In this document: piece by piece, positions 8,006-14,867 of the stretch
Position numbering within the stretch: the first letter of the stretch is position 1
Layout of the letters: each line of letters starts with the position of its first letter
NCBI GenBank assembly: GCA_003537755.1
Contig: DPQS01000009.1
Coordinates: 1-19,734, forward strand
Origin: Clostridiales bacterium
GTDB lineage: Bacteria; Bacillota; Clostridia; Christensenellales; CAG-314
Direction: 5' to 3'
Length of the DNA stretch: 19,734 nucleotides
Position numbers and translations under genes: made by a program
The notes under the pieces: model-generated
Seen by the model: the letters and a program-made list of their open reading frames with translations, nothing else
Databases searched by the model: none
Told to the model about the DNA's origin: nothing

Positions 8006-9001
8006 CTAAAATTGCGTTTGCAATGCCGTAATTGCCACTGCGGCTACGATATCGTCGGACTTGCATCCGCGGCTAAGGTCGTTGAGCGGTTTGGCAAATC
8101 CCTGACAAATGGGACCTACAGCCATAAATCCGCCAAGACGTTCGGCAATTTTGTAACCGATGTTGCCTGCCTGCAGGTCGGGGAAGATAAACACGTTTGC
8201 GTGACCGGCAACTTCGCTTCCGGGTGCCTTCATTGCGCCTACCGACGGTACGATTGCCGCGTCGAATTGCAGTTCGCCGTCAAGTTTCAGTTCGGGTGCC
8301 TTTTCGTGAGCGATACGCGTTGCTTCGGCAACCAAAGTAACGTTGTCGTGTTTTGCGCTGCCGTGGCTGCTGAAACTGAGCATTGCAACCTTCGGGTCGA
8401 TACCTGCTATTGCCTGCGCCGATTTTGCCGTAGCAATTGCGCAGTCGGCAAGACCTTCGCTCGTGTACGTGGGGTTAAGTCCGCAGTCGGCAAACACCAC
8501 CACGCCGTCGGGGCAATACTGGTTGCCCTGGGGCGGACAAATCATAAGGTTGAAACTGGATACAGCCGACACGCCGGGCGCGGTCTTGATGATTTGCAGA
8601 CCGGGACGCAGAGTGTTTGCCGTGCTGTGACATGCGCCGGACACAAGTCCGTCCACGTCGCCGCACTTAAGCATCATTGCGCCGAAGTAGGTGCCGTCTT
8701 TCAGCAGTTCCGCAGCCTGTTCGGGAGTCATACCCTTGCTTTTGCGGATTTCGCACAGTTTTGCGTTGTAGTCCGCAAGTTTGTCGCTTGTAAGCGGATT
8801 GACGATTGTAACGCCCGCAAGGTCAACGTCGGGATTTGCGGCTTTGATTGCCGCTTCGTCGCCGAGAAGGACGATTTTCGCAATGCCTTGCTTTGTTGCG
8901 TCGGAAGCGGCGCGTACTACACGACTGTCTTCGCCTTCGCACAAAACGATGGTCTTGCCGAGTGCGGCTGCTTTGGACTTGATTTGCTCAAGAATATTCA
9001 T
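8006..9001 (-). CDS. pta: Phosphate acetyltransferase
   Basis: This 331-aa protein is the short form of phosphotransacetylase, which interconverts acetyl-CoA and acetyl phosphate. It lacks the extra N-terminal domains of the long enterobacterial form. Typical segments are FADCGLNPTYTSEGLAD, MLSFSSHGSAKHD, ELQFDAAIVPSVGAMKAPGS and NVFIFPDLQAGNIGYKIAER near the C-terminus. AAGGAG lies ten bases before the ATG. It leads the pta-ackA operon and is divergent from tmcAL across a 203-bp spacer. A minus-strand TTGACA at 9052-9047 may be its -35 box, although the matching -10 is poor. Confidence 0.97.
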   Translation of the reverse strand: MNILEQIKSKAAALGKTIVLCEGEDSRVVRAASDATKQGIAKIVLLGDEAAIKAANPDVDLAGVTIVNPLTSDKLADYNAKLCEIRKSKGMTPEQAAELLKDGTYFGAMMLKCGDVDGLVSGACHSTANTLRPGLQIIKTAPGVSAVSSFNLMICPPQGNQYCPDGVVVFADCGLNPTYTSEGLADCAIATAKSAQAIAGIDPKVAMLSFSSHGSAKHDNVTLVAEATRIAHEKAPELKLDGELQFDAAIVPSVGAMKAPGSEVAGHANVFIFPDLQAGNIGYKIAERLGGFMAVGPICQGFAKPLNDLSRGCKSDDIVAAVAITALQTQF

Positions 9002-9045
9002 AGAAACAACGCTCCTTAATTATGTTAAAATTTGTCGCAAACGCT

Positions 9046-9074
9046 TTGTCAAACGAACGGAAATAATGTATAAT
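9046..9074 (+). promoter_or_regulatory. Predicted sigma-A promoter for tmcAL, overlapping a pta -35 box
   Basis: TTGTCA (9046-9051), a 17-bp spacer and TATAAT (9069-9074) form a near-consensus plus-strand promoter about 120 nt before tmcAL. The same bases read on the minus strand give TTGACA (9052-9047), a candidate -35 box for pta-ackA, so the divergent promoters would share DNA. The pta -10 is uncertain (TAACAT at a 19-bp spacing, or alternatives driven from TTGCAA at 9093-9088). The leader 9082-9204 is A-rich with no clear Shine-Dalgarno site. Confidence 0.65.
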
Positions 9075-9204
9075 GTAGACAAAACACTTGCAATGTTTTT
9101 AATGTAGTTTAATAATAACACATAAAAAAAATAAAGTAAACTAAAACGCCGAGCAAATAAAATTATTACCGACGACGTTACTGCAAAAGAACCCCGAAAC
9201 AGAC

Positions 9205-10275
9205 ATGAAAATTTCTGCAATTATTTGTGAATTTAACCCTATACACAAAGGACACAAACGCCTTATCGACCTTGCCCGAAACACAAGCGACTACGTCGTG
9301 TGCGTGATGAGCGGCAACTTTACCCAGCGCGGATTGCCTGCCTGCGCAGACAAGTACGCGCGCGCTCGCCATGCAGTAAGGTGCGGCGCAGACCTCGTTG
9401 TGGAATTGCCAACGGTTTTTGCCTGCGCCTCGGCGGAAAACTTTGCGCTGGGCGGCGTGAAAATCGCGTCAATGATGGGCGCGGAAACGTTGCTGTTCGG
9501 CAGCGAGTGCGGCGACATCACCACGTTGCGGCTGACGGCGGAACTACTTCAGCGGCCGGACACCAACGAGCGCATACGCGAAGAAATCGCCAAGGGCGCA
9601 AGTTACCCAAAGGCGGTTGCGCTGGCACTGGGTCTGCCGATACTGGACAGCCCGAACAACGTGCTTGCCCTCGAGTACATCAGGGCGATACAGCGGCTTA
9701 ATGTCAACATCGAACCGGTAACGCTGAAACGCACCGACAACTACACCGCAACCCACCCGAAGGGCAGATACGCAAGCAGCACTGCAATACGCGCCAACCC
9801 CGAAATCATTGGCAAGTACAGTTACCCATTTGTTGCCGAGGACATGAACCTCGGGGCGGAAACGGCATTCAAGGAATACGCACCCCACGCCCTTGCCACC
9901 TTTACGGCGGAGGAACTGGAACTTATTGAAGGAATGACGGAAGGTATCAACAACCGCATCTTTGCCGCGGACAAATCGGGCGGATACGAAACGCTGTGCG
10001 AAGCCGTCAAAACCAAACGTTACACACGTGCAAAAATACAGCGATTGATTTTTGCCGCTACCGTCGCCATGACCAAAAACGAAGTTGCCACGCAAATGCG
10101 CAGTACGCCGCACACCAAAGTGCTTGCCGTAAGCCCGCGAGCCACAACCCTTCTGGAACGCGCCGACAACATGACGGACATCGTCACGCAACGCAGCGAC
10201 AGACTGTACTACTCCTTTGCCAATGGGGTAACGCCACCGACAAAGTTGCAGGTTGTCGAACAAAAACTCAAATAA
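9205..10275 (+). CDS. tmcAL: TmcAL, tRNA(Met) cytidine acetate ligase
   Basis: This 356-aa protein matches the TmcAL (formerly YlbM) family, which uses ATP and acetate to make N4-acetylcytidine at the wobble base of elongator tRNA-Met. The nucleotidyltransferase core is at the N-terminus: CEFNPIHKGHKRLIDLAR (8-25) with the HxGH-like HKGH at 14-17, then MSGNFTQRG and DLVVELPTVFACASAENFA. A later conserved block includes KRTDNYTA and SSTAIR. It is shorter than the Bacillus protein, mainly at the C-terminus. No clear ribosome site precedes the ATG. It is divergent from pta-ackA, whose product is acetate, one of its substrates. A strong terminator follows. Confidence 0.93.
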   Translation: MKISAIICEFNPIHKGHKRLIDLARNTSDYVVCVMSGNFTQRGLPACADKYARARHAVRCGADLVVELPTVFACASAENFALGGVKIASMMGAETLLFGSECGDITTLRLTAELLQRPDTNERIREEIAKGASYPKAVALALGLPILDSPNNVLALEYIRAIQRLNVNIEPVTLKRTDNYTATHPKGRYASSTAIRANPEIIGKYSYPFVAEDMNLGAETAFKEYAPHALATFTAEELELIEGMTEGINNRIFAADKSGGYETLCEAVKTKRYTRAKIQRLIFAATVAMTKNEVATQMRSTPHTKVLAVSPRATTLLERADNMTDIVTQRSDRLYYSFANGVTPPTKLQVVEQKLK

Positions 10276-10286
10276 TCGCCACAAAG

Positions 10287-10323
10287 CCTCGTTCGGTCAG
10301 TTTTGCCCGAAGCGAGGTTTTTT
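10287..10323 (+). terminator. Rho-independent terminator after tmcAL
   Basis: CCTCGTTCGG (10287-10296) pairs with CCGAAGCGAGG (10307-10317), with one bulged base, and six T residues follow (10318-10323). It starts 12 bases after the tmcAL stop. Confidence 0.92.
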
Positions 10324-10356
10324 ACTACGGTTTTTGTCCCTAAATCAGTTTTTTCT

Positions 10357-10379
10357 GATATACTATGCGTGTAATAGTA
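10357..10379. repeat. 23-bp repeat with inverted TACTAT/ATAGTA ends, copy 1
   Basis: This 23-bp sequence occurs identically at 19171-19193. It contains TACTAT and ATAGTA as an inverted pair around a 7-bp centre. In this copy the plus strand reads TGATATACT, which resembles an extended -10 box, and could start a transcript about 97 nt ahead of the ylbJ-like gene; no good -35 is seen. Confidence 0.6.
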
Positions 10380-10454
10380 TTTTATAAAACGACATTTTTC
10401 GCCATAATCGGGCGTTTCTCTGCCTTCGACACCATTTTTTAACGGATTTTCGCA

Positions 10455-10460
10455 TATACT
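10455..10460 (+). promoter_or_regulatory. Possible -10 box placing a leaderless start at the ylbJ-like gene
   Basis: TATACT ends seven bases before the ATG at 10468, the same geometry as the leaderless promoters at 11648, 15905 and 17028. No -35 match exists at a 17-bp spacing, so this is weaker than the others. Confidence 0.4.
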
Positions 10461-10467
10461 TTTTTGT

Positions 10468-11361
10468 ATGAAAATTCTTCAGAGCACGCTGTACGTTTTG
10501 CTGTTTTTGTTTGTTGCCGTAATGCTTGCGACAAGCCCTGCCGCCTTTTGCCGCGCCTTTATCGACGGGGTGACAATATGGGCGGTAAGCGTTTTACCGG
10601 TACTTTTGCCATTTGCACTGCTTGCGCCGCTTGCCGCAAGGGCGTTGCCGCGCAAGGTTTCCGTTACAGGATTTTTGTTCGGCGTGCATGCCGACGGACT
10701 GTTTCTCCCGTCGCTTATATGCGGCTACCCTGTCGGCGCGAAACTCATTTCCATGTCGGATTGCGACAAAGATACGGCAACAAAATTGTCCTCGTTCTGC
10801 TCTACCCCGGGACCGATTTTTGTTGTCGCAACCGTCGGTCCGCTGCTCGGTGACGCTCGCGCAACGACAATTCTTGCCGTGTCGCAACTTGTCGCATGCG
10901 TCCTTTGCGGACTACTTAACGGACGTTTTCACGGCGGCACGACAAAGGCAACAACCACTTCTACCGCCGACAAAAACTTCGGGCAAAGCCTCACCGACGC
11001 GATACTGTCTGTATTGTCCGTAGGGGCATTGATTGCGCTTGTGTACATGTTTACAAGTATGCTGAAGTCGCTTTTCCCGTCGGACGTTTCCGAAAGTCTT
11101 GTTTTCAATTTTGCGCTGGGGCTTGCCGAAATGACCAACGGCGTTTTTGCAATCACGTCGCTTTGTCAAAATCTGTCCGTAGCAACCACACTTTGTTCGG
11201 CACTGCTTGCATTCGGCGGAGCAGGCGTACTGCTACAAAGCATGTCATTTTTGTCCGCAAAGGGCGTAAAGGTTGCCGCATACCTTTGGCAAAAAGTCAC
11301 ACAGGCGGCAATTGCCACAATCGTTTCATTCCTTCTTTGCCTGATATTGTTAAGACAGTAA
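10468..11361 (+). CDS. ylbJ: YlbJ-like nucleoside-recognition (Gate) domain membrane protein
   Basis: This 297-aa integral membrane protein resembles YlbJ/SpmA-type sporulation proteins with a nucleoside-recognition (Gate) domain. About seven hydrophobic segments are visible, beginning at about 7-28 and 36-58. The diagnostic polar stretches are ICGYPVGAKL (89-98) and SSFCSTPGPIF (about 107-117), which correspond to the family's GYP.GAK and NTSGP motifs. It is shorter than the Bacillus protein of about 408 aa. The molecular substrate is not established for the family. The neighbourhood (tmcAL upstream, coaD/rsmD nearby) matches the Bacillus ylb cluster. No Shine-Dalgarno site is present; a TATACT seven bases before the ATG suggests a leaderless start. 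Confidence 0.8.
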   Translation: MKILQSTLYVLLFLFVAVMLATSPAAFCRAFIDGVTIWAVSVLPVLLPFALLAPLAARALPRKVSVTGFLFGVHADGLFLPSLICGYPVGAKLISMSDCDKDTATKLSSFCSTPGPIFVVATVGPLLGDARATTILAVSQLVACVLCGLLNGRFHGGTTKATTTSTADKNFGQSLTDAILSVLSVGALIALVYMFTSMLKSLFPSDVSESLVFNFALGLAEMTNGVFAITSLCQNLSVATTLCSALLAFGGAGVLLQSMSFLSAKGVKVAAYLWQKVTQAAIATIVSFLLCLILLRQ

Positions 11362-11377
11362 TGTCGTTTAACGCGCA

Positions 11378-11539
11378 ACAAGCCGAGGCTTGACCACTAT
11401 TAGCTTATTGCCTATAATAGTTTACGGCTGTAACCCTAATCGTGCACGCTCGGGTGCCACAAGCCGAGGCTTGACCACTATTAACTTATTGCCTGAAATA
11501 GTTTACGGCTGTAACTCTAATCGTACACGCGCGGGTGCC
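11378..11539. repeat. Two tandem 81-bp repeats with nested inverted repeats (family C)
   Basis: Copies 11378-11458 and 11459-11539 are 81 bp each and differ at six positions. Each contains AGCCG pairing with CGGCT and, nested inside, ACTATT(A) pairing with (T)AATAGT, so either strand could fold into a stem with an internal loop. These two pairings survive in both copies, while an outer CCGAG/CTCGG pairing is present only in the first. No open reading frame fits. The array follows the ylbJ-like stop by 16 bp and is followed directly by a solo family B end. Confidence 0.8.
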
Positions 11540-11547
11540 CAAAATGA

Positions 11548-11573
11548 TTAGTGATGGCGAAATTAACCCTAAA
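11548..11573. repeat. Solo end of the family B palindromic element
   Basis: The 18 bases at 11553-11570 match the right end of the 5654-5778 element at 17 of 18 positions, and the flanking TTAG and TAAA also agree. No partner arm is visible nearby. It may be a decayed element or one end of an element replaced by the 81-bp repeats. Confidence 0.65.
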
Positions 11574-11602
11574 CAAAAAAAATCTCTCAAAAAAAATATA
11601 AA

Positions 11603-11645
11603 CGCACTAAATTGGCGCAGTGCCTTGATTTAGTGCGGATTTTTT
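11603..11645 (+). terminator. Rho-independent terminator for the ylbJ-like gene, overlapping the next promoter
   Basis: A 9-bp perfect stem (11603-11611 with 11629-11637; core GCACTAAA/TTTAGTGC) closes a 17-nt loop that itself contains GGC/GCC. It is followed after two bases by a run of six T residues (11640-11645). The -35 box of the next gene lies in its loop and right arm. Confidence 0.8.
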
Positions 11646-11653
11646 GTTATACT
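11625..11653 (+). promoter_or_regulatory. Sigma-A promoter giving a leaderless start at 11660
   Basis: TTGATT (11625-11630), 17 bp and TATACT (11648-11653), then six bases before the ATG at 11660. Transcription should begin at or next to the A of the ATG. No Shine-Dalgarno sequence is present. The promoter is embedded in the upstream terminator. Confidence 0.75.
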
Positions 11654-11659
11654 GTCGGT

Positions 11660-12271
11660 ATGAAGAAAAAAAACAATTCATTTGAAATTTTTGACGGCTG
11701 CGGCGCGGTTATGCTTTCCGCACCGCACAACGTAGAACACCTGCGCAACGGACAAATGCGCTTTGCCGAGCCGCAAACGGGCGTGCTTGCGCTGAAATTG
11801 CACGACGAGTTGCATGTGCCGATCATTGTAAAAACATTTAACGACAACGACGACGCCAACTTTGACGAAGTAAGTCCGTACAAACAAAGCCTTGCGCAGT
11901 ACATCGATGCGCACAGCAACATCAGGTTGCTTATTGACCTGCACCAACTTGCGCCCGAGCGTGACATCGCCGCCGATATCGGCACCGCCGACAAAGTAAA
12001 CTTTGCCGATGACAACTTTGTCGCGCAAATCGTGAGCGAATTTGAAAGCCGCAACATCACGCCTGTCAAGGTGGATTTTATCTTCAAGGGGGCAGGTCAA
12101 AACACTGTTTCATCTTTTATCCGAGTAAATTGCGGAATACCGACATTACAGCTGGAACTTAACAGCAACCTGCTGATCGAGAAGTACCCCACCTACAACC
12201 CCGACGGCGTTTACGACGCGCTGAAAAGCATAATTACACTTTACAACAGACAAGAGGGCGCAAATGAGTAA
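11660..12271 (+). CDS. N-formylglutamate amidohydrolase-like protein
   Basis: This 203-aa protein resembles the FGase family of zinc-dependent hydrolases. Visible family-like segments are MLSAPHNVEHLRNGQ (18-32), with His23 in the SAPH motif; AEPQTG (36-41); LLIDLHQLAPERDIAADIGT (90-109), with Asp93 and His95; and TLQLELNS (162-169), with Glu166. The spacing of the acidic and His residues suits a single metal site. The true substrate is unknown; a role in formylglutamate breakdown is doubtful because no histidine-use genes are nearby. The ATG at 11660 was chosen over an upstream TTG because the promoter -10 box would lie inside the longer version. Its last eight bases overlap the start of the next gene (ATGAGTAA), so the two are translationally coupled. 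Confidence 0.75.
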   Translation: MKKKNNSFEIFDGCGAVMLSAPHNVEHLRNGQMRFAEPQTGVLALKLHDELHVPIIVKTFNDNDDANFDEVSPYKQSLAQYIDAHSNIRLLIDLHQLAPERDIAADIGTADKVNFADDNFVAQIVSEFESRNITPVKVDFIFKGAGQNTVSSFIRVNCGIPTLQLELNSNLLIEKYPTYNPDGVYDALKSIITLYNRQEGANE

Positions 12272-13607
12272 ACAACCGACAAAAATAACCGTAACGGACG
12301 ACAACAAAGTGTGCATTTCCTGCCGCGGCAGGACAAACGACGAGCAACTTTCCGTTTTTTCCGAGTTGAGTTGCGCAGGCATTGCAAAACGTTCGAGCGA
12401 CGTACTCAACACAATTTCGCTGTCGGCAAGCAATATGGACAAACTTGACGGCGCACCGCTTACGCTGTTGAACCGTTCAAACGGAATGTACACGGACGTT
12501 GTCGCGGCAAAAGCAGACATCGATGACGACAAAATCAAAATATCCAATTACGTCGCCGAGTGGCTTGGCATTGACGACGCCGCGAATGACAAAATCACGC
12601 TGACTTTGCTTACAAACAAAACCGTTGTCGCAAGCAAAGTTACCGTACAAAAAATCGACTTTATCAAAAACGACTACATCGTGATGTCCCGCCCGGACTA
12701 CGACGTGGTTGCAGGCAGTATGGCCAACTTCAGATTGCTGTCAATTTCAAACGGTTACACCGGCGAAGAAATGATTGTAAAGCGCGACCATATCAAAGTC
12801 GACGGCAAACTTGCCAAGGGTGAAATTTTGCTCAACAAAAAGCAACGCACTTATCTTGGACTGCAAACGCCGCTGTATCTGCCGCAACACCTGTACGACA
12901 AACTGAAAGCAGCAACCAAAATCGACAAGGAAGAACAGAAACTTTTCAACCGTGGCTACGACCCCGAAACTCGCATGCTCGCGGATGATCTGCCCTACGA
13001 AGCCACTCGCGCCCTGAATAAACTCGTCGAAAAGTATCTGCCGACAAACCTTACCATCCGCCCGGTGCTGCAATCTTTCAACAACAAACCGCACCGCTTC
13101 TGGTCACGTCTTGCCGACTTTTTTGTAGGCAAAAGCACCATGCCGCTTGTTTGCCGACGCCCCTACGACACCGACGAGGGCTCCGACGTCGTGCGCATGA
13201 GCAAGTCCAACATGAAACTGCTTGGGATAGACAACATGGACAGGGTAATTCTCCGCCACAAAAACAAATCACTGTCCGTTGCCGTACTGGAAATAGACGA
13301 CAATGACATGTTTTACAAGGAAAATCTGCCGATAAACATCAACAACGCCATCGGGATACCGGTGCACCTGCGCAAGCAACTGGGGATTACGCGGCTTAAT
13401 GCCGTCGTAAAAGTGGACCGCGACACGGGCTTTATTTTCCGCAAAAGCATAAACGAACAAATAGTGCCGATACTGTTGACGTTGTTTTCCGTCAACGTTT
13501 TCCGCGACGAAAACATCTGGAAGTCGATTTTGATGTCGCTCCTGGCGGTGCCGATAGTCGTCTATTTCAACCTGTCCGGCAAACGCAACCAACGCGGCGC
13601 AAAGTAA
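12264..13607 (+). CDS. Uncharacterised membrane-anchored protein with three Cdc48-N/double-psi-barrel-like units
   Basis: This 447-aa protein is not one I recognise by name. Three segments share a pattern that, from memory, resembles the N-domain of Cdc48/p97: unit 1 at about 47-131 (ISLSASNMDKL, then KIKISNYVAEWLGI), unit 2 at about 137-205 (IVMSRPDYDVV, then EILLNKKQRTYLGL) and unit 3 at about 308-386 (VVRMSKSNMKLLGIDNMDRV, then IGIPVHLRKQLGI). A charged linker of about 90 residues separates units 2 and 3. The C-terminus has two hydrophobic stretches (about 399-413 and 418-436) before a basic tail, so most of the protein should face the cytoplasm. No ATPase motif is present. GAGGG precedes the ATG, which overlaps the upstream hydrolase-like gene. 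Function is unknown; scaffold or substrate binding is a guess. Confidence 0.6.
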   Translation: MSKQPTKITVTDDNKVCISCRGRTNDEQLSVFSELSCAGIAKRSSDVLNTISLSASNMDKLDGAPLTLLNRSNGMYTDVVAAKADIDDDKIKISNYVAEWLGIDDAANDKITLTLLTNKTVVASKVTVQKIDFIKNDYIVMSRPDYDVVAGSMANFRLLSISNGYTGEEMIVKRDHIKVDGKLAKGEILLNKKQRTYLGLQTPLYLPQHLYDKLKAATKIDKEEQKLFNRGYDPETRMLADDLPYEATRALNKLVEKYLPTNLTIRPVLQSFNNKPHRFWSRLADFFVGKSTMPLVCRRPYDTDEGSDVVRMSKSNMKLLGIDNMDRVILRHKNKSLSVAVLEIDDNDMFYKENLPININNAIGIPVHLRKQLGITRLNAVVKVDRDTGFIFRKSINEQIVPILLTLFSVNVFRDENIWKSILMSLLAVPIVVYFNLSGKRNQRGAK

Positions 13608-13662
13608 GGTGCCAACCAAAATTACTTCAAACAACCTTACCGAAAAACAGTACTTAACAAAA

Positions 13663-13700
13663 AAAACGACGTTTACCTTTGACCGGCAAATGTCGTTTTT
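13663..13700 (+). terminator. Bidirectional rho-independent terminator
   Basis: AAAACGACGTTT (13663-13674) pairs with AAATGTCGTTTT (13688-13699) with one G-U pair, followed by T residues on the plus strand. Read on the minus strand it is followed by eight T residues. It sits between convergent genes and could end both the 11660-13607 unit and the aroG transcript. Confidence 0.85.
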
Positions 13701-13737
13701 CATTTAGTATTTCGTGAATAAATTAAACCAACGGCTT

Positions 13738-13775
13738 AGCGGATTGTTTACTGCGTTTTTAATGTAGTAATCCGC
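13738..13775. repeat. Imperfect inverted repeat between convergent genes
   Basis: GCGGATT followed by a 4-base bulge and ACT pairs with AGTAATCCGC, around a T-rich loop. No U-tract follows on either strand, so it is not a classical terminator. The rest of the 13700-13869 spacer shows no gene. Confidence 0.45.
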
Positions 13776-13807
13776 ATGTCACTTAATTAACCCACTATTT
13801 TTTCTCG

Positions 13808-13841
13808 ACATGCAGGCGTTTCAATACATGCAGGCGTTTCA
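13808..13841. repeat. Two direct copies of a 16-bp repeat, period 18 bp
   Basis: ACATGCAGGCGTTTCA occurs at 13808-13823 and again at 13826-13841. The GGCGT-type core of the second copy can also pair with ACGCC-type sequence at about 13844-13848. It lies just after the aroG stop (minus strand), in non-coding DNA. Confidence 0.7.
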
Positions 13842-13869
13842 GTCACGCCAACCTGCCTTGCACTACTCG

Positions 13870-14838
13870 CTACCGTCTTTCCGCAAAACCGTCGCTAAGG
13901 ATTTTCAGCAATTCGGCAGTATCGTCGATACCCAGACATTCGTCGGTCTGCGACACACCGTAGCCGCCGCCGTTGCCGCCGTAAAGGTAACTTTCCGCCA
14001 TTACGCCGTCGACAAATTCGTTTTTCGCAACCATGCGAGCGTTGTTAATCTGATTTTTTGCCATCTTGCAACTGTTGGCGTGCGACAAGTCCGCCATCAC
14101 GAAGCCGTTAAGCCCCTTTTTGGCAAGCAGACTTTTTGCGATGCATACGTGAGTGCGGTCGATGTTGCCCCAGCACTGCCATGTGTAGCCGCCGCGAAGC
14201 ACGATGTGCGCGTTTTCGTTGCCGCTTGTGGTAACGCACTTGCCGCAGACAGGGAATGTGCAAGGGTGTGCCACCGCGTAAAGGGAGTCTACTGCCTTCG
14301 CGATTTCGCCGTCGGTACCGTTTTTAACGCCGCAGGCAATGTCCAGTGCGGAAGCAACGCCGCGGTGAAGGGAATCTTCGCTGCTGCGTGCGCCGATAAA
14401 GGCGTAACTTACAAGGTCGGCAACATAGGGAAACATGTCGGGGTACAACACTTCGTCGGCAACAGGCAAACCGACGTCAAGGCAGTCCAACATCATTTTG
14501 CGACAATCAAGCAAGCCCTTTGTCATGTCGCCGTCACCAAACATAATGCCGTTGTAACCCGTGCCGTCGCTGTGGGGTTTGCTTGTGTAAATGCGCGCAA
14601 CAACCAGCAGATTAGGCAAATCATCGGCAATTTTCTTTAGTTTGCGCACGTACTCGGCGACAGCGTCCACGTTGTCGGCGGCACAAGGTCCGCAAACAAC
14701 GGTCAGGCGTTTACGCGTTTTTATATTTTGTTTTATCTCTTCGTCGAAGGCGGCTTTACGCGCGGCAAGTTTGTCGCCGACGGGCAACATGCCGACAATG
14801 TCCGCAACAGAAGGGAGATCTTTAATTATTTTGTACAT
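13870..14838 (-). CDS. aroG: 3-deoxy-7-phosphoheptulonate (DAHP) synthase, class I AroFGH type
   Basis: This 322-aa protein condenses phosphoenolpyruvate and erythrose 4-phosphate, the first step of aromatic amino-acid synthesis. It resembles the E. coli AroF/G/H type: VVCGPCAADN (47-56, with the metal-binding Cys in GPC), GARSSEDSLHR, CGVKNGTDG, HIVLRGG, DLSHANSCK and a C-terminal AESYLYGGN with GVSQTDECLG. AAAGGA lies five bases before the ATG, and coaD ends 29 bp upstream, so it is the distal gene of an rsmD-coaD-aroG unit. Which aromatic amino acid inhibits it cannot be told from the sequence by eye; the symbol aroG is used for the family, not for the feedback type. Confidence 0.9.
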   Translation of the reverse strand: MYKIIKDLPSVADIVGMLPVGDKLAARKAAFDEEIKQNIKTRKRLTVVCGPCAADNVDAVAEYVRKLKKIADDLPNLLVVARIYTSKPHSDGTGYNGIMFGDGDMTKGLLDCRKMMLDCLDVGLPVADEVLYPDMFPYVADLVSYAFIGARSSEDSLHRGVASALDIACGVKNGTDGEIAKAVDSLYAVAHPCTFPVCGKCVTTSGNENAHIVLRGGYTWQCWGNIDRTHVCIAKSLLAKKGLNGFVMADLSHANSCKMAKNQINNARMVAKNEFVDGVMAESYLYGGNGGGYGVSQTDECLGIDDTAELLKILSDGFAERR

Positions 14839-14867
14839 TTTTTCCTTTGAGTAGCGGCAATGCTCGT

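Noticed and set aside
9105..9143. Inverted TAGTTTA/TAAACTA in the tmcAL leader as a riboswitch or terminator.
   Set aside because: AT-only stem with a 25-base loop and no conserved riboswitch core; probably chance in A/T-rich DNA.
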